DNA of 64,000 bases from assembly GCF_900141755.1 (NCBI RefSeq), contig NZ_LT670844.1, forward strand, positions 6,358,501 through 6,422,500, in the 5' to 3' direction. A program made the translations under genes and the position numbers. The notes beneath the pieces are model-generated. The model had not been told where the DNA came from and searched no databases. It was given only the letters and a program-made list of their open reading frames with translations. This document shows positions 17,396 through 26,768 of this stretch, in pieces (positions within the stretch are counted from its first letter, which is position 1; every line of letters begins with the position of its first letter). The DNA comes from Bradyrhizobium lablabi. GTDB taxonomy: Bacteria; Pseudomonadota; Alphaproteobacteria; Rhizobiales; Xanthobacteraceae.

Positions 17396-19906
17396 TTGCA
17401 AGCATTCCCGAAAATTCTAGGCCGCCATTACTTCGCAATTTTTGTATTGGCGTCCGCCACGCTGTCCTACCAGATACTGATCACACGTTTCTTCAGCGTC
17501 ATGCTGTATTATCATTTTGCGTTTGCGGCCATTTCGCTTGCGATGCTCGGACTTACCCGCGGCGCGATGGCGGTCTACGACAATCCGGACCGCTACGCTC
17601 CGGAACGGGTCGGCGTGGAATTCGCACACCACGCATCGTGGTTCGCGATCACGGGCGCCGGTACCATGATTGCTTTCCTGTGCGTGCCGCTCGTGATCCC
17701 TGAAAAATACGTGCTGACGGCGCTCGCGATCGCGGCCATTGGCTTCGTAAGGCCGTTTACCGAAAGCGGCGTTTGCATAACGCTGTTGTTGACCCGCCTG
17801 CCATATGGCGGCGGATGGCTCTATGCGTCCGACCTTGCAGGTGCTGCGCTTGGATGTCTCGGGATCATCTTCGTCTTGCTCGTCATCGACCCCGTAAGCG
17901 CCACACTGGGGATCGGAGCCCTCGCCGCCGGGGCAGGTTGGACGGTCGTGCGGGGCAGCGGCGACGCCCGCAGCCTGCGCCTGAGCGGCGCCGTTGCGCT
18001 TACGCTGGCCGCGGCAACCGTCGCGCATGTCGGCCTTTATGTTTCCGGTAAAGGCCATCTCGGCGTCTTCTGGGCCAAGGGGGAGCAGCAGCTTGGAACG
18101 CTGTTCGAGCGCTGGAATACGTACTCGCGGGTGAGGGTCACGGCTCTCGGCGAGGGCGCTCCGTTCGGTTGGGGCTTCGCCCGCGCGCCGGAGACAAAAA
18201 TAGACCAGAACTACCTCGATATCGACGCCGATGCGGCAACCGTCATTACCCGGCACGAAGGCGATCTCGGCAAGCTCTCCTACCTGAAGGACGACGTCAT
18301 CAATGCCGCCTATCTGGTGCAACCGCCGGCCGACGTTGCTGTCGTAGGCGTCGGCGGTGGTCGCGACATTCTTTCCGGGTTGTTTTTCGGCGCCAAGAAC
18401 ATCCGCGGGATCGAGATCAATCCCGCGATCTTCGAAGCTCTCACCGATCGGTTCGGCGATTACTCCGGCCATCTCGACCGCCAACCCGGCGTGTCGTTGG
18501 TCAATGCCGAAGCCCGCAGCTATATCAACCATTCATCCGATCGATACGACCTCGTCCAGATTTCGTTGATCGACACCTGGGCCGCGACGGCCGCCGGCGG
18601 GCTGACGCTTACGGAAAACCGCCTTTATACCGTGGAGGCGTGGGGTGACTTTTACCGGGCGCTGAAGCCGGGCGGACTGTTGTCGGTATCGCGCTGGTAC
18701 GATCCGAACGGTCACCGCGGCGAATTCTATCGGCTCGTGGCGATCGCAGCGAGTGCCCTGCAGCGCAACGGCGTGCCCGCCGCCGAGTTGCCGGACCATG
18801 TGATCGCGCTCAACGTCGGCCAAATCGTAACGGTGATTACCCGCCCTGACGCTTTCACCAAGGCCCAATGGCAGGATGCGCGCGCGAGACTTCAGGCCCA
18901 GGGCTTCAAGATCCTCCTGGGACCGGATGTCAGCTTCGACACGGTCACCTCGACGTTGATGTCCGGCAAGGCGGACGCGGCTTTCTTCGCGTCTTTGCCG
19001 GAGAATATCAGCCCCTCGACCGACGATAATCCATTCTTCTTCTACACGGCGCGTTTCGGCGATCTTGTCGCCAAACCGTTGTCTACCCTCTCGAACAACA
19101 ACGCGGCGATCAGCATGACCCTGGTGCTGATCATGATCGCGCTTTGCGCCTGCGTGTACTACATCATCGGTCCCTTTGTCCGTCTGGCAAGGCGGATGCC
19201 GTTGTCGGTGCTGACGCCGCCGGTGGCTTATTTCTGCGCGATCGGCATGGGCTTCATGCTGATCGAGATATCGCAGATGCAGCGGCTGATGGTGTTCCTT
19301 GGTCATCCCGTCTATGGGCTGGGCGTGGTACTGTTCACCGTTCTGCTCTTTAGCGGGATCGGCAGCACCACGGTCGGCGCGAATTCGCCGCGAACGGGCG
19401 CGGTCATCGCCAGGGTTGTCGCGCTTCTGACGACGCTCGTGGCGGCGGGGCTACTCACTCCCTTACTCACCACATGGGCGCGATCGGAAACCACCGACAT
19501 GCGCATTCTGTTGTCCATACTGCTCCTGGCACCCCCGGCTTTTTGCATGGGGATGATGTTCCCGCTTGGCTTAAGCACCTGGCGCCGGCACTCGGAACTG
19601 CTTCCGTTTTTCTGGAGCGCCAACGGGATTACGTCGATGTTTGCGTCGGTGCTGGGCATGGCCTTGTCGATAGAATTCGGCATCGCCAGGACGTATGCGC
19701 TGGGCGCGGGCTTCTATATCGTCTGCGTATTGATGATCGTCGTGAGCCGCCAGGCGAGCCGCATGGGCGCGCCGGCGGCGATGCCGCTGGATGAAGTCGC
19801 CGCGCCGTTGATCCAAGCGACGCAACTCGAATGGATGGCCGATATCAACAGCGGCAAATCGCCCGGATCAACCAAGCCCGCGCGCAGCGACGAGGCGGTC
19901 AAGTAG
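17396..19906 (+). CDS. large membrane protein with internal spermidine-synthase-like Rossmann domain
   Basis: 836 residues in three parts. Residues 1 to about 220 hold some six or seven membrane segments, starting SATLSYQILITRFFSVMLYYH. The middle, about 225-480, is a soluble methyltransferase/spermidine-synthase fold: VGVGGGRD near 316-323, then RGIEINPAIFEAL with the acidic residue that binds the nucleotide ribose, and the Asp-rich YDLVQISLIDTW strand. The end, about 555-790, has further membrane segments. The start is TTG at 17396, the first possible start after an in-frame stop at 17372, with GAGGA 7 bases before it. This plan is known in unstudied bacterial membrane proteins related to SpeE; no substrate is known. 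It stands alone between two operons. Confidence 0.85.
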   Translation: MQAFPKILGRHYFAIFVLASATLSYQILITRFFSVMLYYHFAFAAISLAMLGLTRGAMAVYDNPDRYAPERVGVEFAHHASWFAITGAGTMIAFLCVPLVIPEKYVLTALAIAAIGFVRPFTESGVCITLLLTRLPYGGGWLYASDLAGAALGCLGIIFVLLVIDPVSATLGIGALAAGAGWTVVRGSGDARSLRLSGAVALTLAAATVAHVGLYVSGKGHLGVFWAKGEQQLGTLFERWNTYSRVRVTALGEGAPFGWGFARAPETKIDQNYLDIDADAATVITRHEGDLGKLSYLKDDVINAAYLVQPPADVAVVGVGGGRDILSGLFFGAKNIRGIEINPAIFEALTDRFGDYSGHLDRQPGVSLVNAEARSYINHSSDRYDLVQISLIDTWAATAAGGLTLTENRLYTVEAWGDFYRALKPGGLLSVSRWYDPNGHRGEFYRLVAIAASALQRNGVPAAELPDHVIALNVGQIVTVITRPDAFTKAQWQDARARLQAQGFKILLGPDVSFDTVTSTLMSGKADAAFFASLPENISPSTDDNPFFFYTARFGDLVAKPLSTLSNNNAAISMTLVLIMIALCACVYYIIGPFVRLARRMPLSVLTPPVAYFCAIGMGFMLIEISQMQRLMVFLGHPVYGLGVVLFTVLLFSGIGSTTVGANSPRTGAVIARVVALLTTLVAAGLLTPLLTTWARSETTDMRILLSILLLAPPAFCMGMMFPLGLSTWRRHSELLPFFWSANGITSMFASVLGMALSIEFGIARTYALGAGFYIVCVLMIVVSRQASRMGAPAAMPLDEVAAPLIQATQLEWMADINSGKSPGSTKPARSDEAVK

Positions 19907-20013
19907 CCTGCTGGCGCTGCGACCCGCTTGAACTCCCAGTCGCCAACCTGCATGATGACGCTAATAATCACAGGCCAGCGCGGCTGGGCTGAATAAAGTG
20001 CGGCGGGAGACAC

Positions 20014-21000
20014 GTGCGAAGCATCACGAGAGCCGTGGCTGTGCTCACGGCCGCGCTGGCGAGCGCGCCGGCCATCGCCGGCTGGGAACCCACAACACCC
20101 GTTGAAATCGTGGTTGCGGCCGGCGCCGGCGGCGCCTCCGACCAGATGGCGCGGATGATGCAGGCCGCGATCCAGAAGAACAATCTGATCAAGCAGCCGA
20201 TAATGGTGTCGCTCAAGGGCGATGCGTCCGGCGCTGAAGCGTTGATGTACATGAAATCCAGCGAAGGCAATCCCAACAAGGTGCTGATCGCCAATTCGCT
20301 GATCTACATGCTCCCGCTGTCGGCGAAAATTCCCTTCAACTGGCGCGAGCTGACGCCGGTGTCGGTGGTCGCGCTCGATCAGTTTGTGTTGTGGGACAAT
20401 GCCGAGGGTCCGAAGACCGTGAAGGAATTCATTGCCGCCGCCAAGGCCGCCAGTTCGCCGTTCAAGATGGGCGGCACCGGATCGAGGCGCCAGGATAACG
20501 TCTTGACCGTGTTCATGGAGCAGAAGACCGGCGCGAAATTCTCCTATCTGCCCTACAAGTCCGGCGGCGAGGCGGCGACGCAGCTGGTCGCCAATCACAC
20601 CAAATCCAACGTCAACAACCCCAGCGAAAATCTCGAAGTCTGGCGCGCCGGGCAGGTACGGGCGCTTTGCGTGTTCGACAAGGAGCGCATGGCGTATACG
20701 ACCAAGGTGACCGAGACGCAGTCGTGGCACGACATCCCGACCTGCAAGGAAGAGGGCCTCGACGTCCAGTATCTGGTGCTGCGCGCGATGTTCCTGCCCG
20801 GCAAGGTCACCCCGGAGCAGCAGGCGTTCTATGTCGATCTGTTCCAGAAGGTGACGCAGACGGCGGAATACATGGACTACATGGAAAAGCAGGCGCTGAA
20901 GCCGATCTTCCTCACCGGCAAGGACATGGTGCAATTCCTCGAAGAGGATGACGCGCTCAATACCTCGCTGATGAACCAGGCGGGACTCGTTGCGAGGTAG
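20014..21000 (+). CDS. Bug/TctC-like periplasmic receptor, divergent
   Basis: 328 residues beginning with a GTG at 20014 preceded by GCGGGAGA. A short signal peptide ends near PAIAG, then TPVEIVVAAGAGGASDQMAR, which resembles the start of Bug receptors but lacks the usual YPxKPI opening. Other family segments are MGGTGSRRQDNVLTVFM and LPYKSGGEAATQLVANH. It is shorter on conserved motifs than the receptor at the window start. No TctA/TctB genes are adjacent: a membrane protein lies upstream and an outer-membrane barrel downstream. It probably binds a carboxylate in the periplasm; no ligand can be assigned. Confidence 0.85.
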   Translation: MRSITRAVAVLTAALASAPAIAGWEPTTPVEIVVAAGAGGASDQMARMMQAAIQKNNLIKQPIMVSLKGDASGAEALMYMKSSEGNPNKVLIANSLIYMLPLSAKIPFNWRELTPVSVVALDQFVLWDNAEGPKTVKEFIAAAKAASSPFKMGGTGSRRQDNVLTVFMEQKTGAKFSYLPYKSGGEAATQLVANHTKSNVNNPSENLEVWRAGQVRALCVFDKERMAYTTKVTETQSWHDIPTCKEEGLDVQYLVLRAMFLPGKVTPEQQAFYVDLFQKVTQTAEYMDYMEKQALKPIFLTGKDMVQFLEEDDALNTSLMNQAGLVAR

Positions 21001-21323
21001 ATGCGCGCTGCCTGTCATGCCCCGAAAATCGGGCACCCGCTATTCCACCTACGGTCGGAATAGCCCAGGTGTCGTGGAGTACTCGTTCGCGGCTTCCGGT
21101 TAGCGCGCCGGCTGCGGCAGCGTGCCGCGGACCCGTAACCCGTGCTTCCGACGATATCGGTCATCGAATTAACAGCTTGGTCTGGATGTGATCGACATCA
21201 CGCAGGGGTTGCGCTGCGAATAAGTCAGGTTGTGGCTTTGGCGTAACAGACTCTGATCGTCGGGTTCCGTATGTTTCCGGACGTTTCCAATATCCAATAT
21301 GAATAATTGATTGCGAGGACCCC
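21001..21323. other. 323-bp gap before outer-membrane barrel gene
   Basis: I see no gene here. The last 100 bases before the barrel gene are AT-richer than their surroundings (TTTCCAATATCCAATATGAATAATTG) and should contain its promoter, but I cannot pick a -35/-10 pair with confidence. Around 21016-21040 there is a short GCCCCGAAAATCGGGC hairpin that may end the receptor transcript. Confidence 0.5.
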
Positions 21324-22205
21324 ATGATGAAGCGAATTTCGATTGGAATGGCTGCTGTGGTTTCACTGCTCGGGACCAGCGCGTTCGCCGCTGATCTTGC
21401 GCCACGCCCATACACCAAGGCGCCGGTCATCCCCGTGGTCATCTACGATTGGACCGGGTTCTATATCGGCGGCAACGCCGGCTATAGCTGGGGTCGTGAG
21501 AAGACCGACGGCAACCTGACCGGGACATCGAGCGTCAGCGTGTTCCGGACGGCAGGCCCGACCCTGCTGGCGGGCTTCCCGGTGGTCACCCCTCTCGCCA
21601 CGCTGCCCCTGACCGGTCGAGCCAACGTCAATGGCTTCATCGGCGGCGGACAGGCCGGCTACAACTGGCAGCGCGGAACCTGGCTGTTCGGCCTCGAAGG
21701 TGACATTCAGGGCAGCGACGAGCGCGGCACCGGTGACGTCTGCACGGTTGCCGGATGTCCCCTCGGTACAAGCATCCTCACCGCGAATTACAAGCTCGAC
21801 TGGTTCGGTACCGCGCGCGGCCGCGTCGGCTTCCTTCCAACCGAGCGCGTCCTGCTCTATGCGACCGGCGGCTTGGCTTACGGCCATTTGAGCGCCAATG
21901 CACCGCTGATCCCGCTGAGCTGGGGATCGACGCGCGCCGGCTGGACCGTGGGCGCCGGTGTCGAGGCGGCGATCGACCAACACTGGTCGGTCAAGCTCGA
22001 ATATCTCTACATGGACCTCGGAAACGTCGGCAGCGGCGCGGTGGCGACCACCGGCATCGTGAACGCGCTCAACACGCCCAGTGTCGGCTTCAACACCGTC
22101 ACGACCACGAGCACGTTGGGGGTCTTCAACACCCGTTTCACCGACAACATCCTGCGGGTCGGTGTGAACTACCGCTTCAGCGGTCCGGTGGTCGCGAAGT
22201 ACTGA
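21324..22205 (+). CDS. outer-membrane beta-barrel protein (Omp31/opacity type)
   Basis: 293 residues. A cleavable signal ends near SAFA|ADLAPRPY; then DWTGFYIGGNAGYSWG, the hallmark first strand of the small porin-like barrels of Rhizobiales. Alternating hydrophobic strands follow (GGGQAGYNWQ, WLFGLEGDIQGS, GTARGRVGFL, WTVGAGVEAAI, SVKLEYLYMDLG), ending in VGVNYRFSGPVVAKY. The final residues match a C-terminal barrel strand, though the last residue is Tyr rather than Phe. Members are abundant surface proteins, often in many copies per genome. It is a single-gene unit with its own terminator at 22231. ATG at 21324 and 21327 are both possible starts. Confidence 0.92.
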   Translation: MMKRISIGMAAVVSLLGTSAFAADLAPRPYTKAPVIPVVIYDWTGFYIGGNAGYSWGREKTDGNLTGTSSVSVFRTAGPTLLAGFPVVTPLATLPLTGRANVNGFIGGGQAGYNWQRGTWLFGLEGDIQGSDERGTGDVCTVAGCPLGTSILTANYKLDWFGTARGRVGFLPTERVLLYATGGLAYGHLSANAPLIPLSWGSTRAGWTVGAGVEAAIDQHWSVKLEYLYMDLGNVGSGAVATTGIVNALNTPSVGFNTVTTTSTLGVFNTRFTDNILRVGVNYRFSGPVVAKY

Positions 22206-22230
22206 GTTCCTTCAAATTCAAGCGAACCTG

Positions 22231-22257
22231 AGCCCGGCCTTGTGCCGGGCTTTCGTT
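22231..22257 (+). terminator. intrinsic terminator of the barrel gene
   Basis: AGCCCGGC (22231-22238) pairs exactly with GCCGGGCT (22244-22251) over a five-base loop, followed by TTCGTTT. It lies 26 bases after the barrel stop codon and fits an intrinsic terminator. Confidence 0.85.
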
Positions 22258-22301
22258 TGCTGATCGCCAATTTTCACGAGCGCGTACGAAGCCGCGCCTT
22301 G

Positions 22302-23495
22302 TCACACCACTTTGGCTTGCTTCAAGCCCGCGATCTCATTTGCCGTAAATCCGAACTCGCCGAGCACCTCGTCGGTCTGCTCGCCGAACTCCGGCGGCCG
22401 TGCCGCCATCTTGCTTGGGGTGCGTGACAGCGTGACCGGCTGGCCGACCAGGCGGATATGGCGATCCCCTTCATGGGGAACGTCCTGGGCGATGCCGAGA
22501 TGTCGGACCTGGGCGTCCTCGAACATCTGGTCGATCGAATAGATCGGGCCGCAGGGCACGCCGGCGGCGTTGAGCTCCCTGACCCAGGTCTCGGTCGATT
22601 TCTTCTCGGTGAGCTTGCTGATCTCGGCATTGAGCGCGTCGCGGTTCTTGGAGCGCGCCGGCGCCGTCATGTAATCGGGATGGCTCACAAGCTCGGGCGC
22701 GCCGATCGCCTGGGCGCAGCGCTCCCAGATGCGGCCGCCGGTCGTGGCGATGTTGATATAGCCGTCGGAGGTCTTGAATACGCCGGTCGGGATGCTGGTC
22801 GGATGGTTGTTGCCGGCCTGCTTGGCGACATCCTTGTCCATCAGCCAGCGGGCGGCCTGGAAATCCAGCATGAAGATTTGCGCCTGCAACAGCGAGGTCT
22901 GCACCCACTGGCCTTCGCCCGAGACGTCGCGCTCCAACAGCGCGGTGAGGATGCCGATGGCGCAGAACAGTCCGGCGGTTAAGTCGGCGACGGGAATGCC
23001 AACCCGCATCGGGCCCTCGCCGGGGGCGCCGGTAATCGACATCAGGCCGCCCATGCCTTGCGCGATCTGATCAAAGCCAGGGCGCTTGTGATAGGGGCCG
23101 TCCTGGCCGAAGCCGGAAATGCTGCCATAGACGATACGCGGATTGAGCTTGCGCACGCTCTCATAGTCGATGCCGAGCTTTGCCTTGACGTCGGGACGGA
23201 AGTTCTCGACCACCACGTCGGCCTTTTTCGCAAGCCGCTGGAACACCTCAAGACCCCTCGGGTCTTTCAGGTTGAGCGTCATGGCGCGTTTGTTGCGGTG
23301 CAAATTCTGAAAGTCGGAGCCATCACGCGGCCCGCCCGGCTGCTCGCCGGCGGCGTCCTCGAGCAGGGCATCGATCTTGATGACATTGGCGCCCCAGTCG
23401 GCGAGCTGCCGCACGCAGGTCGGCCCGGAACGGACCCGGGTGAGATCAAGCACGGTGAAGCGGGACAGGGCCTGCGAGGCGCGTGGAAAGGGCAT
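22302..23495 (-). CDS. CaiB/BaiF-family (class III) CoA transferase
   Basis: 397 residues. Hallmarks are VLDLTRVRSGPTCVRQLADWGANVIKI near the start, LHRNKRAMTLNLKDPRG, and DVVVENFRPDVKAKLG. The catalytic aspartate of the family should be in the segment SLLQAQIFMLDFQAARWLM region, roughly residue 170-210, but the exact residue needs an alignment. Members move CoA between carboxylic acids, often oxalate, formate, carnitine or aromatic acids. No partner gene is adjacent: the barrel gene is downstream on the other strand, and the glycan module begins upstream after 101 bases. Substrate unknown. Confidence 0.9.
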   Translation of the reverse strand: MPFPRASQALSRFTVLDLTRVRSGPTCVRQLADWGANVIKIDALLEDAAGEQPGGPRDGSDFQNLHRNKRAMTLNLKDPRGLEVFQRLAKKADVVVENFRPDVKAKLGIDYESVRKLNPRIVYGSISGFGQDGPYHKRPGFDQIAQGMGGLMSITGAPGEGPMRVGIPVADLTAGLFCAIGILTALLERDVSGEGQWVQTSLLQAQIFMLDFQAARWLMDKDVAKQAGNNHPTSIPTGVFKTSDGYINIATTGGRIWERCAQAIGAPELVSHPDYMTAPARSKNRDALNAEISKLTEKKSTETWVRELNAAGVPCGPIYSIDQMFEDAQVRHLGIAQDVPHEGDRHIRLVGQPVTLSRTPSKMAARPPEFGEQTDEVLGEFGFTANEIAGLKQAKVV

Positions 23496-23596
23496 TTTGG
23501 GGGGACTCCGGACAAGATGTGCTGCGAGCGGAATCCTGAACCAGAATGCGCTTCCGGTAAATCCCTAGCCCGATCTTTGCGGCGATGTATCGGTAT

Positions 23597-25549
23597 TCAC
23601 GCGCGCGGCAGGGCCACTTTCAACGGCAAATTCTTCTCGCCATAGCTCGCAATCGTCAGCTGCCAGTTGGTTTCCCCGTCCTTCGAACCGGTCTGGACGA
23701 AACCAAGCCTTTCGAAATGATCGCGCACCAGGCCGTTCTTGGCGGTCGGAATATAGCGGCCGGTGATCTCGGTCATTCCCCTCATGCGGGCCTGCTCGAC
23801 CAGATATTGCAGGATGGTTTCCTCCACCCGCCTGCCGAGAACGCGGCACGACATGATCCAGGTATCTACTTCCCAGCTTCGGCCGCTTTGGCGGCAGATG
23901 ACGGCCGAGATCATTCCGTTGTCGCCGAAAATATCCTCAAGACGCGCCTGCAGCGTGAAAATTTCGGGGTTCGACGGCATCGCCGCGATCTCGGCTTCGC
24001 TGTAGCGGCGGGTGGTCAGATTGAACTGGTTGGATTTCGAGATCAGCTGGGCAATCCGCTTGTGGCCGGCGCTGTCGAACGGCGCGATCGACAGCGTCAT
24101 GCCGAGCGAGCGCAGATATTCGTCGTGATCGCCGATCCGCTCCAATTGGGCGGCACGCAAAGCGTTGGCTTTGTAGAAACCGGCGCGGAGCTGGTCTTCT
24201 TTCGAGAACGAGGCCTGCTCGAAATATCCGGCGGCCTGAAATACGCTGAGCCAGTCACTAGGATCTTCCGGCAATTCCGGAACCGCGACCGCCGGCAGCG
24301 CGTCGCGAACGCGCTTTCGCTCGGCGGGGTTGTCGTCGAGGAACACGAAGGAATCCAGCCCGAGGTCGATCGCATCGGCGATCGTCTTGATGTTGGCCGC
24401 CTTGTCTTCCCAATTGACGCGGAAGGCGACGATGTCGTCTTCCTTCAGGATCATCTCGGGATGGTTGCGGAACGCATCGAGCGCGATGGCCTCGTCGTTC
24501 TTCGAGGAGACGCACAGGATGATCCCGCGCTCCTTCAACGACAGCGCCATCCGCTGCAGCGCCGCATGGGCCTCGCCGAGCGGACTGCCGCTGCCCAGCG
24601 CAAGACCCTCGATGCCGTCATCGCCGACGATGCCGCCCCATATCGTGTTGTCGAGATCGAGAACCAGCACGCGGCGCGATCTTCCCATCTGCGCCGCAAG
24701 GATGCGCATGACGTTGTCGGCGTAGAGCGGGATCATGCTGGTCGCAAAGGGATACTTCGCCGCATACCAATATCGTCCCGCCGACCATGCGGAATGTCCC
24801 ACCAGGCTCGCCAGCGCGCCGACATCGAGCACGAGCCGGGACTCCCCGAGCGCGCGCTGCACCAGGCGCCGGTTGAATTCGTCGGCGAGAGACCTCGGGC
24901 TGCCGGGCAGGCCAAGGTCCATGTTGAACTGGATCGCATCGGGATCGCCCGCGAGCGTCTGTAAAATAACCGGACGGCCGGTCGCAGCAGCAGCCACTTC
25001 GGCAACCCGCGAAATCCGGGCGATGGCGGCTTCGACCATCTGCGTTGCCGCTGCCTGATCGTCGAGCGGGGAAGTGAGCTTGAGCATGCGGCTGTCCGAA
25101 GCCACCAGCACGAAGTCGGGAGGATTTTCCTTCAGCTCGCTTCGGTTTCGCTCGAGCCAAGGCTCGGGCTCTTCATATTCGGCGATCGTGACCTCGAGCA
25201 GGAATTTGAACCGCATCGCGGTCCCGATCAGCGCGTCGGAAAGATGTGAGGCGGTGCTGGCCGACAGCAGCAAGATCCGGATCCGCACCAACCCCTGCTT
25301 GCGGGCCTCGGCCGCGAAATTCGCCGGCGCCGATTTCAGGATACTTGAGACCTTGCGGCCGAGCAGGCGAAGATCGGCCTCACCCCAGGCCGCCTGCGCC
25401 AGCGCCTGCAAGGACATCAGCGCCGCCAGCGGCTCGGCGGGCAGCGATGCGAGGCGCTCTCGCATCTTTCCCGGAGGTCGCGGAAGCCAGGGCAGCGCCG
25501 ACAGGGGTAACTTTGCCGATGGGTTCATCGACACCGGGGATTCACTCAC
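23597..25549 (-). CDS. FkbH-like protein (HAD-IIIC phosphatase fold plus GNAT-like domain)
   Basis: 650 residues. The N-terminal third resembles the SGNH-like part of this family (RIRILLLSAST, PDFVLVASDS). The HAD domain starts with DLDNT at 298-302 (Asp298 and Asp300 as catalytic pair) and continues through CVSSKND and FLDDNPAER. The last third is GNAT-like and has MSCRVLGR with Cys568. In characterised FkbH proteins of polyketide pathways, a 1,3-bisphosphoglycerate-derived glyceryl group is dephosphorylated and passed to an acyl carrier protein. The ACP gene overlaps this gene by four bases (25546-25549), and the next gene is an acyltransferase, so the same ACP-loading reaction is plausible here. 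The setting, next to sugar genes, points to glycan decoration rather than a polyketide. Confidence 0.88.
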   Translation of the reverse strand: MSESPVSMNPSAKLPLSALPWLPRPPGKMRERLASLPAEPLAALMSLQALAQAAWGEADLRLLGRKVSSILKSAPANFAAEARKQGLVRIRILLLSASTASHLSDALIGTAMRFKFLLEVTIAEYEEPEPWLERNRSELKENPPDFVLVASDSRMLKLTSPLDDQAAATQMVEAAIARISRVAEVAAAATGRPVILQTLAGDPDAIQFNMDLGLPGSPRSLADEFNRRLVQRALGESRLVLDVGALASLVGHSAWSAGRYWYAAKYPFATSMIPLYADNVMRILAAQMGRSRRVLVLDLDNTIWGGIVGDDGIEGLALGSGSPLGEAHAALQRMALSLKERGIILCVSSKNDEAIALDAFRNHPEMILKEDDIVAFRVNWEDKAANIKTIADAIDLGLDSFVFLDDNPAERKRVRDALPAVAVPELPEDPSDWLSVFQAAGYFEQASFSKEDQLRAGFYKANALRAAQLERIGDHDEYLRSLGMTLSIAPFDSAGHKRIAQLISKSNQFNLTTRRYSEAEIAAMPSNPEIFTLQARLEDIFGDNGMISAVICRQSGRSWEVDTWIMSCRVLGRRVEETILQYLVEQARMRGMTEITGRYIPTAKNGLVRDHFERLGFVQTGSKDGETNWQLTIASYGEKNLPLKVALPRA

Positions 25550-25815
25550 CGCGAGCGTTCCTCGACCAACTGAACGAACTGCCGTACCGAACTCGTCTGT
25601 TCGATCTCCGCGAGGCTGAATTGAATATCGAACTCGCTCTCGATGCCGCTGACCAGCCGGATATGCGCGAGGCTGTCCCAGGCCTTGAGATTTTTCTGGC
25701 TCGTATCCGGCGCGATCACCAGATCCTCGTCATCAAGCTCAGCGCGGAAAACATCCTGGAGTCTGGCCAGGATGACGTCGGATGCAGAAAGGTTTTCGGA
25801 CACGTGCACCATCAA
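25546..25815 (-). CDS. acyl carrier protein
   Basis: 89 residues. WDSLAHIRLV holds Ser48, the expected 4-phosphopantetheine attachment site in the D-S-L motif. The rest fits a four-helix carrier: acidic residues before the motif and FDIQFSLAEIEQTSSVRQFVQLVE after it. It overlaps the FkbH-like gene by four bases downstream and the acyltransferase gene by four bases upstream, so the three should be translated in tandem. It differs from the housekeeping AcpP, which has a DSLD-type motif and is encoded with fatty-acid genes. The likely role is a dedicated carrier for a small acyl group. Confidence 0.9.
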   Translation of the reverse strand: MMVHVSENLSASDVILARLQDVFRAELDDEDLVIAPDTSQKNLKAWDSLAHIRLVSGIESEFDIQFSLAEIEQTSSVRQFVQLVEERSR

Positions 25816-26720
25816 TTCGTCGATTGCTTCGAAGGGACAAAAAGCTCCGGTTTCGGAACCGGCTGGATATACATCGTAATGCCCCTGCGACCAAGGGTAA
25901 CGGCACGCTCGATGAACGGTTTAGCATCGGCCGCCAGTATCCTCAAATTCGACAGCCTGGCATTGGCGCAGATATCCGGGCCGAAATGGCGGCGCAGCCG
26001 CTTTGGCCTGATATCGCCAATCCGTCGCCGATATTCGTGCTCGCCGGTCTCCCCGTTGGCCCGCTGCCAGCGATATCGGATGGTGCCGTCGAATACGCCG
26101 CGGAAAAATGGCACTTCGTCGAACAGCAGGCATTCCGCGGCGTGCAGGGCGGTCATGAACTCAAATCCGGCGCCGATGCCGAGCATCCGCGCGTCCAATT
26201 CGGCGAGCCGGCAGAACGGGCTGTCCTTGCCCCAGGGCATGATTGTGTGATGGTGATCCCTGATCAGAAAATCCGCATTGGGGCCGAGCGCGCATACCGA
26301 GGAGGAGAGATGGATGCTTCTGCGCACATCGGGATAGCGGCGAAAGACTTCGCACAGCAGGCCTGTATAGACAGGTGCCCTGTCGACGAGGAAAAGCTTG
26401 TCGGGATTCTGGTCGATCGGAAATGCCGGCATCGCGAGCGTGCCACCAGGGCCAAGCAAGTCGCGCAGCAGGTCGATCATTTCAGAGGGCCGCAAGGGAA
26501 CGTTGTAGAATTCGTTCCACGACGACTGGACCCAGAGCGTTCTGCCGGGCGTCACCCCCAAATCGATCAGCCTTTGCCGCAGCTCCGCGATGGAAACCGG
26601 GCGACGGTAGATTCGTTTCGAAAGCCAGAGCTTTTGCTGGCGCACGAAGCCGCGCACGTCGCTCTGTCCCGTAAGCTTCTGGGCAAGGCGTTTAACGGTG
26701 GTGCGGAAGGCGCGATACAT
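25812..26720 (-). CDS. AAC(3)-fold N-acyltransferase
   Basis: 302 residues of the antibiotic N-acetyltransferase (AAC(3)) fold: VSIAELRQRLIDLGVTPGRTLWVQSSW, LGPGGTLAMPAFP, FRRYPDVRRSIHLSSSVCALGPNADFL, and the LGIGAGFEFMTALHAAE segment that forms the acyl-CoA and amine site. Resistance enzymes of the family acetylate aminoglycosides, but chromosomal relatives in glycan and natural-product loci acylate amino sugars or other amines. Because it overlaps the ACP gene by four bases and lies beside deoxy-amino-sugar genes, an acyl-ACP donor and a sugar amine acceptor are the best guess. The gap to the MaoC-SDR gene upstream is 48 bases. Confidence 0.88.
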   Translation of the reverse strand: MYRAFRTTVKRLAQKLTGQSDVRGFVRQQKLWLSKRIYRRPVSIAELRQRLIDLGVTPGRTLWVQSSWNEFYNVPLRPSEMIDLLRDLLGPGGTLAMPAFPIDQNPDKLFLVDRAPVYTGLLCEVFRRYPDVRRSIHLSSSVCALGPNADFLIRDHHHTIMPWGKDSPFCRLAELDARMLGIGAGFEFMTALHAAECLLFDEVPFFRGVFDGTIRYRWQRANGETGEHEYRRRIGDIRPKRLRRHFGPDICANARLSNLRILAADAKPFIERAVTLGRRGITMYIQPVPKPELFVPSKQSTN

Positions 26721-26768
26721 GTTGGATGCGCATATGTTTCTTCAGGATATGGTTCGGGCCGGTGATCG

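Noticed and set aside
25812..26720. AAC(3)-like gene as an antibiotic-resistance determinant
   Set aside because: It is translationally linked to an ACP gene and sits in a glycan locus; the fold is common in amine acylation of sugars. No resistance context is present.
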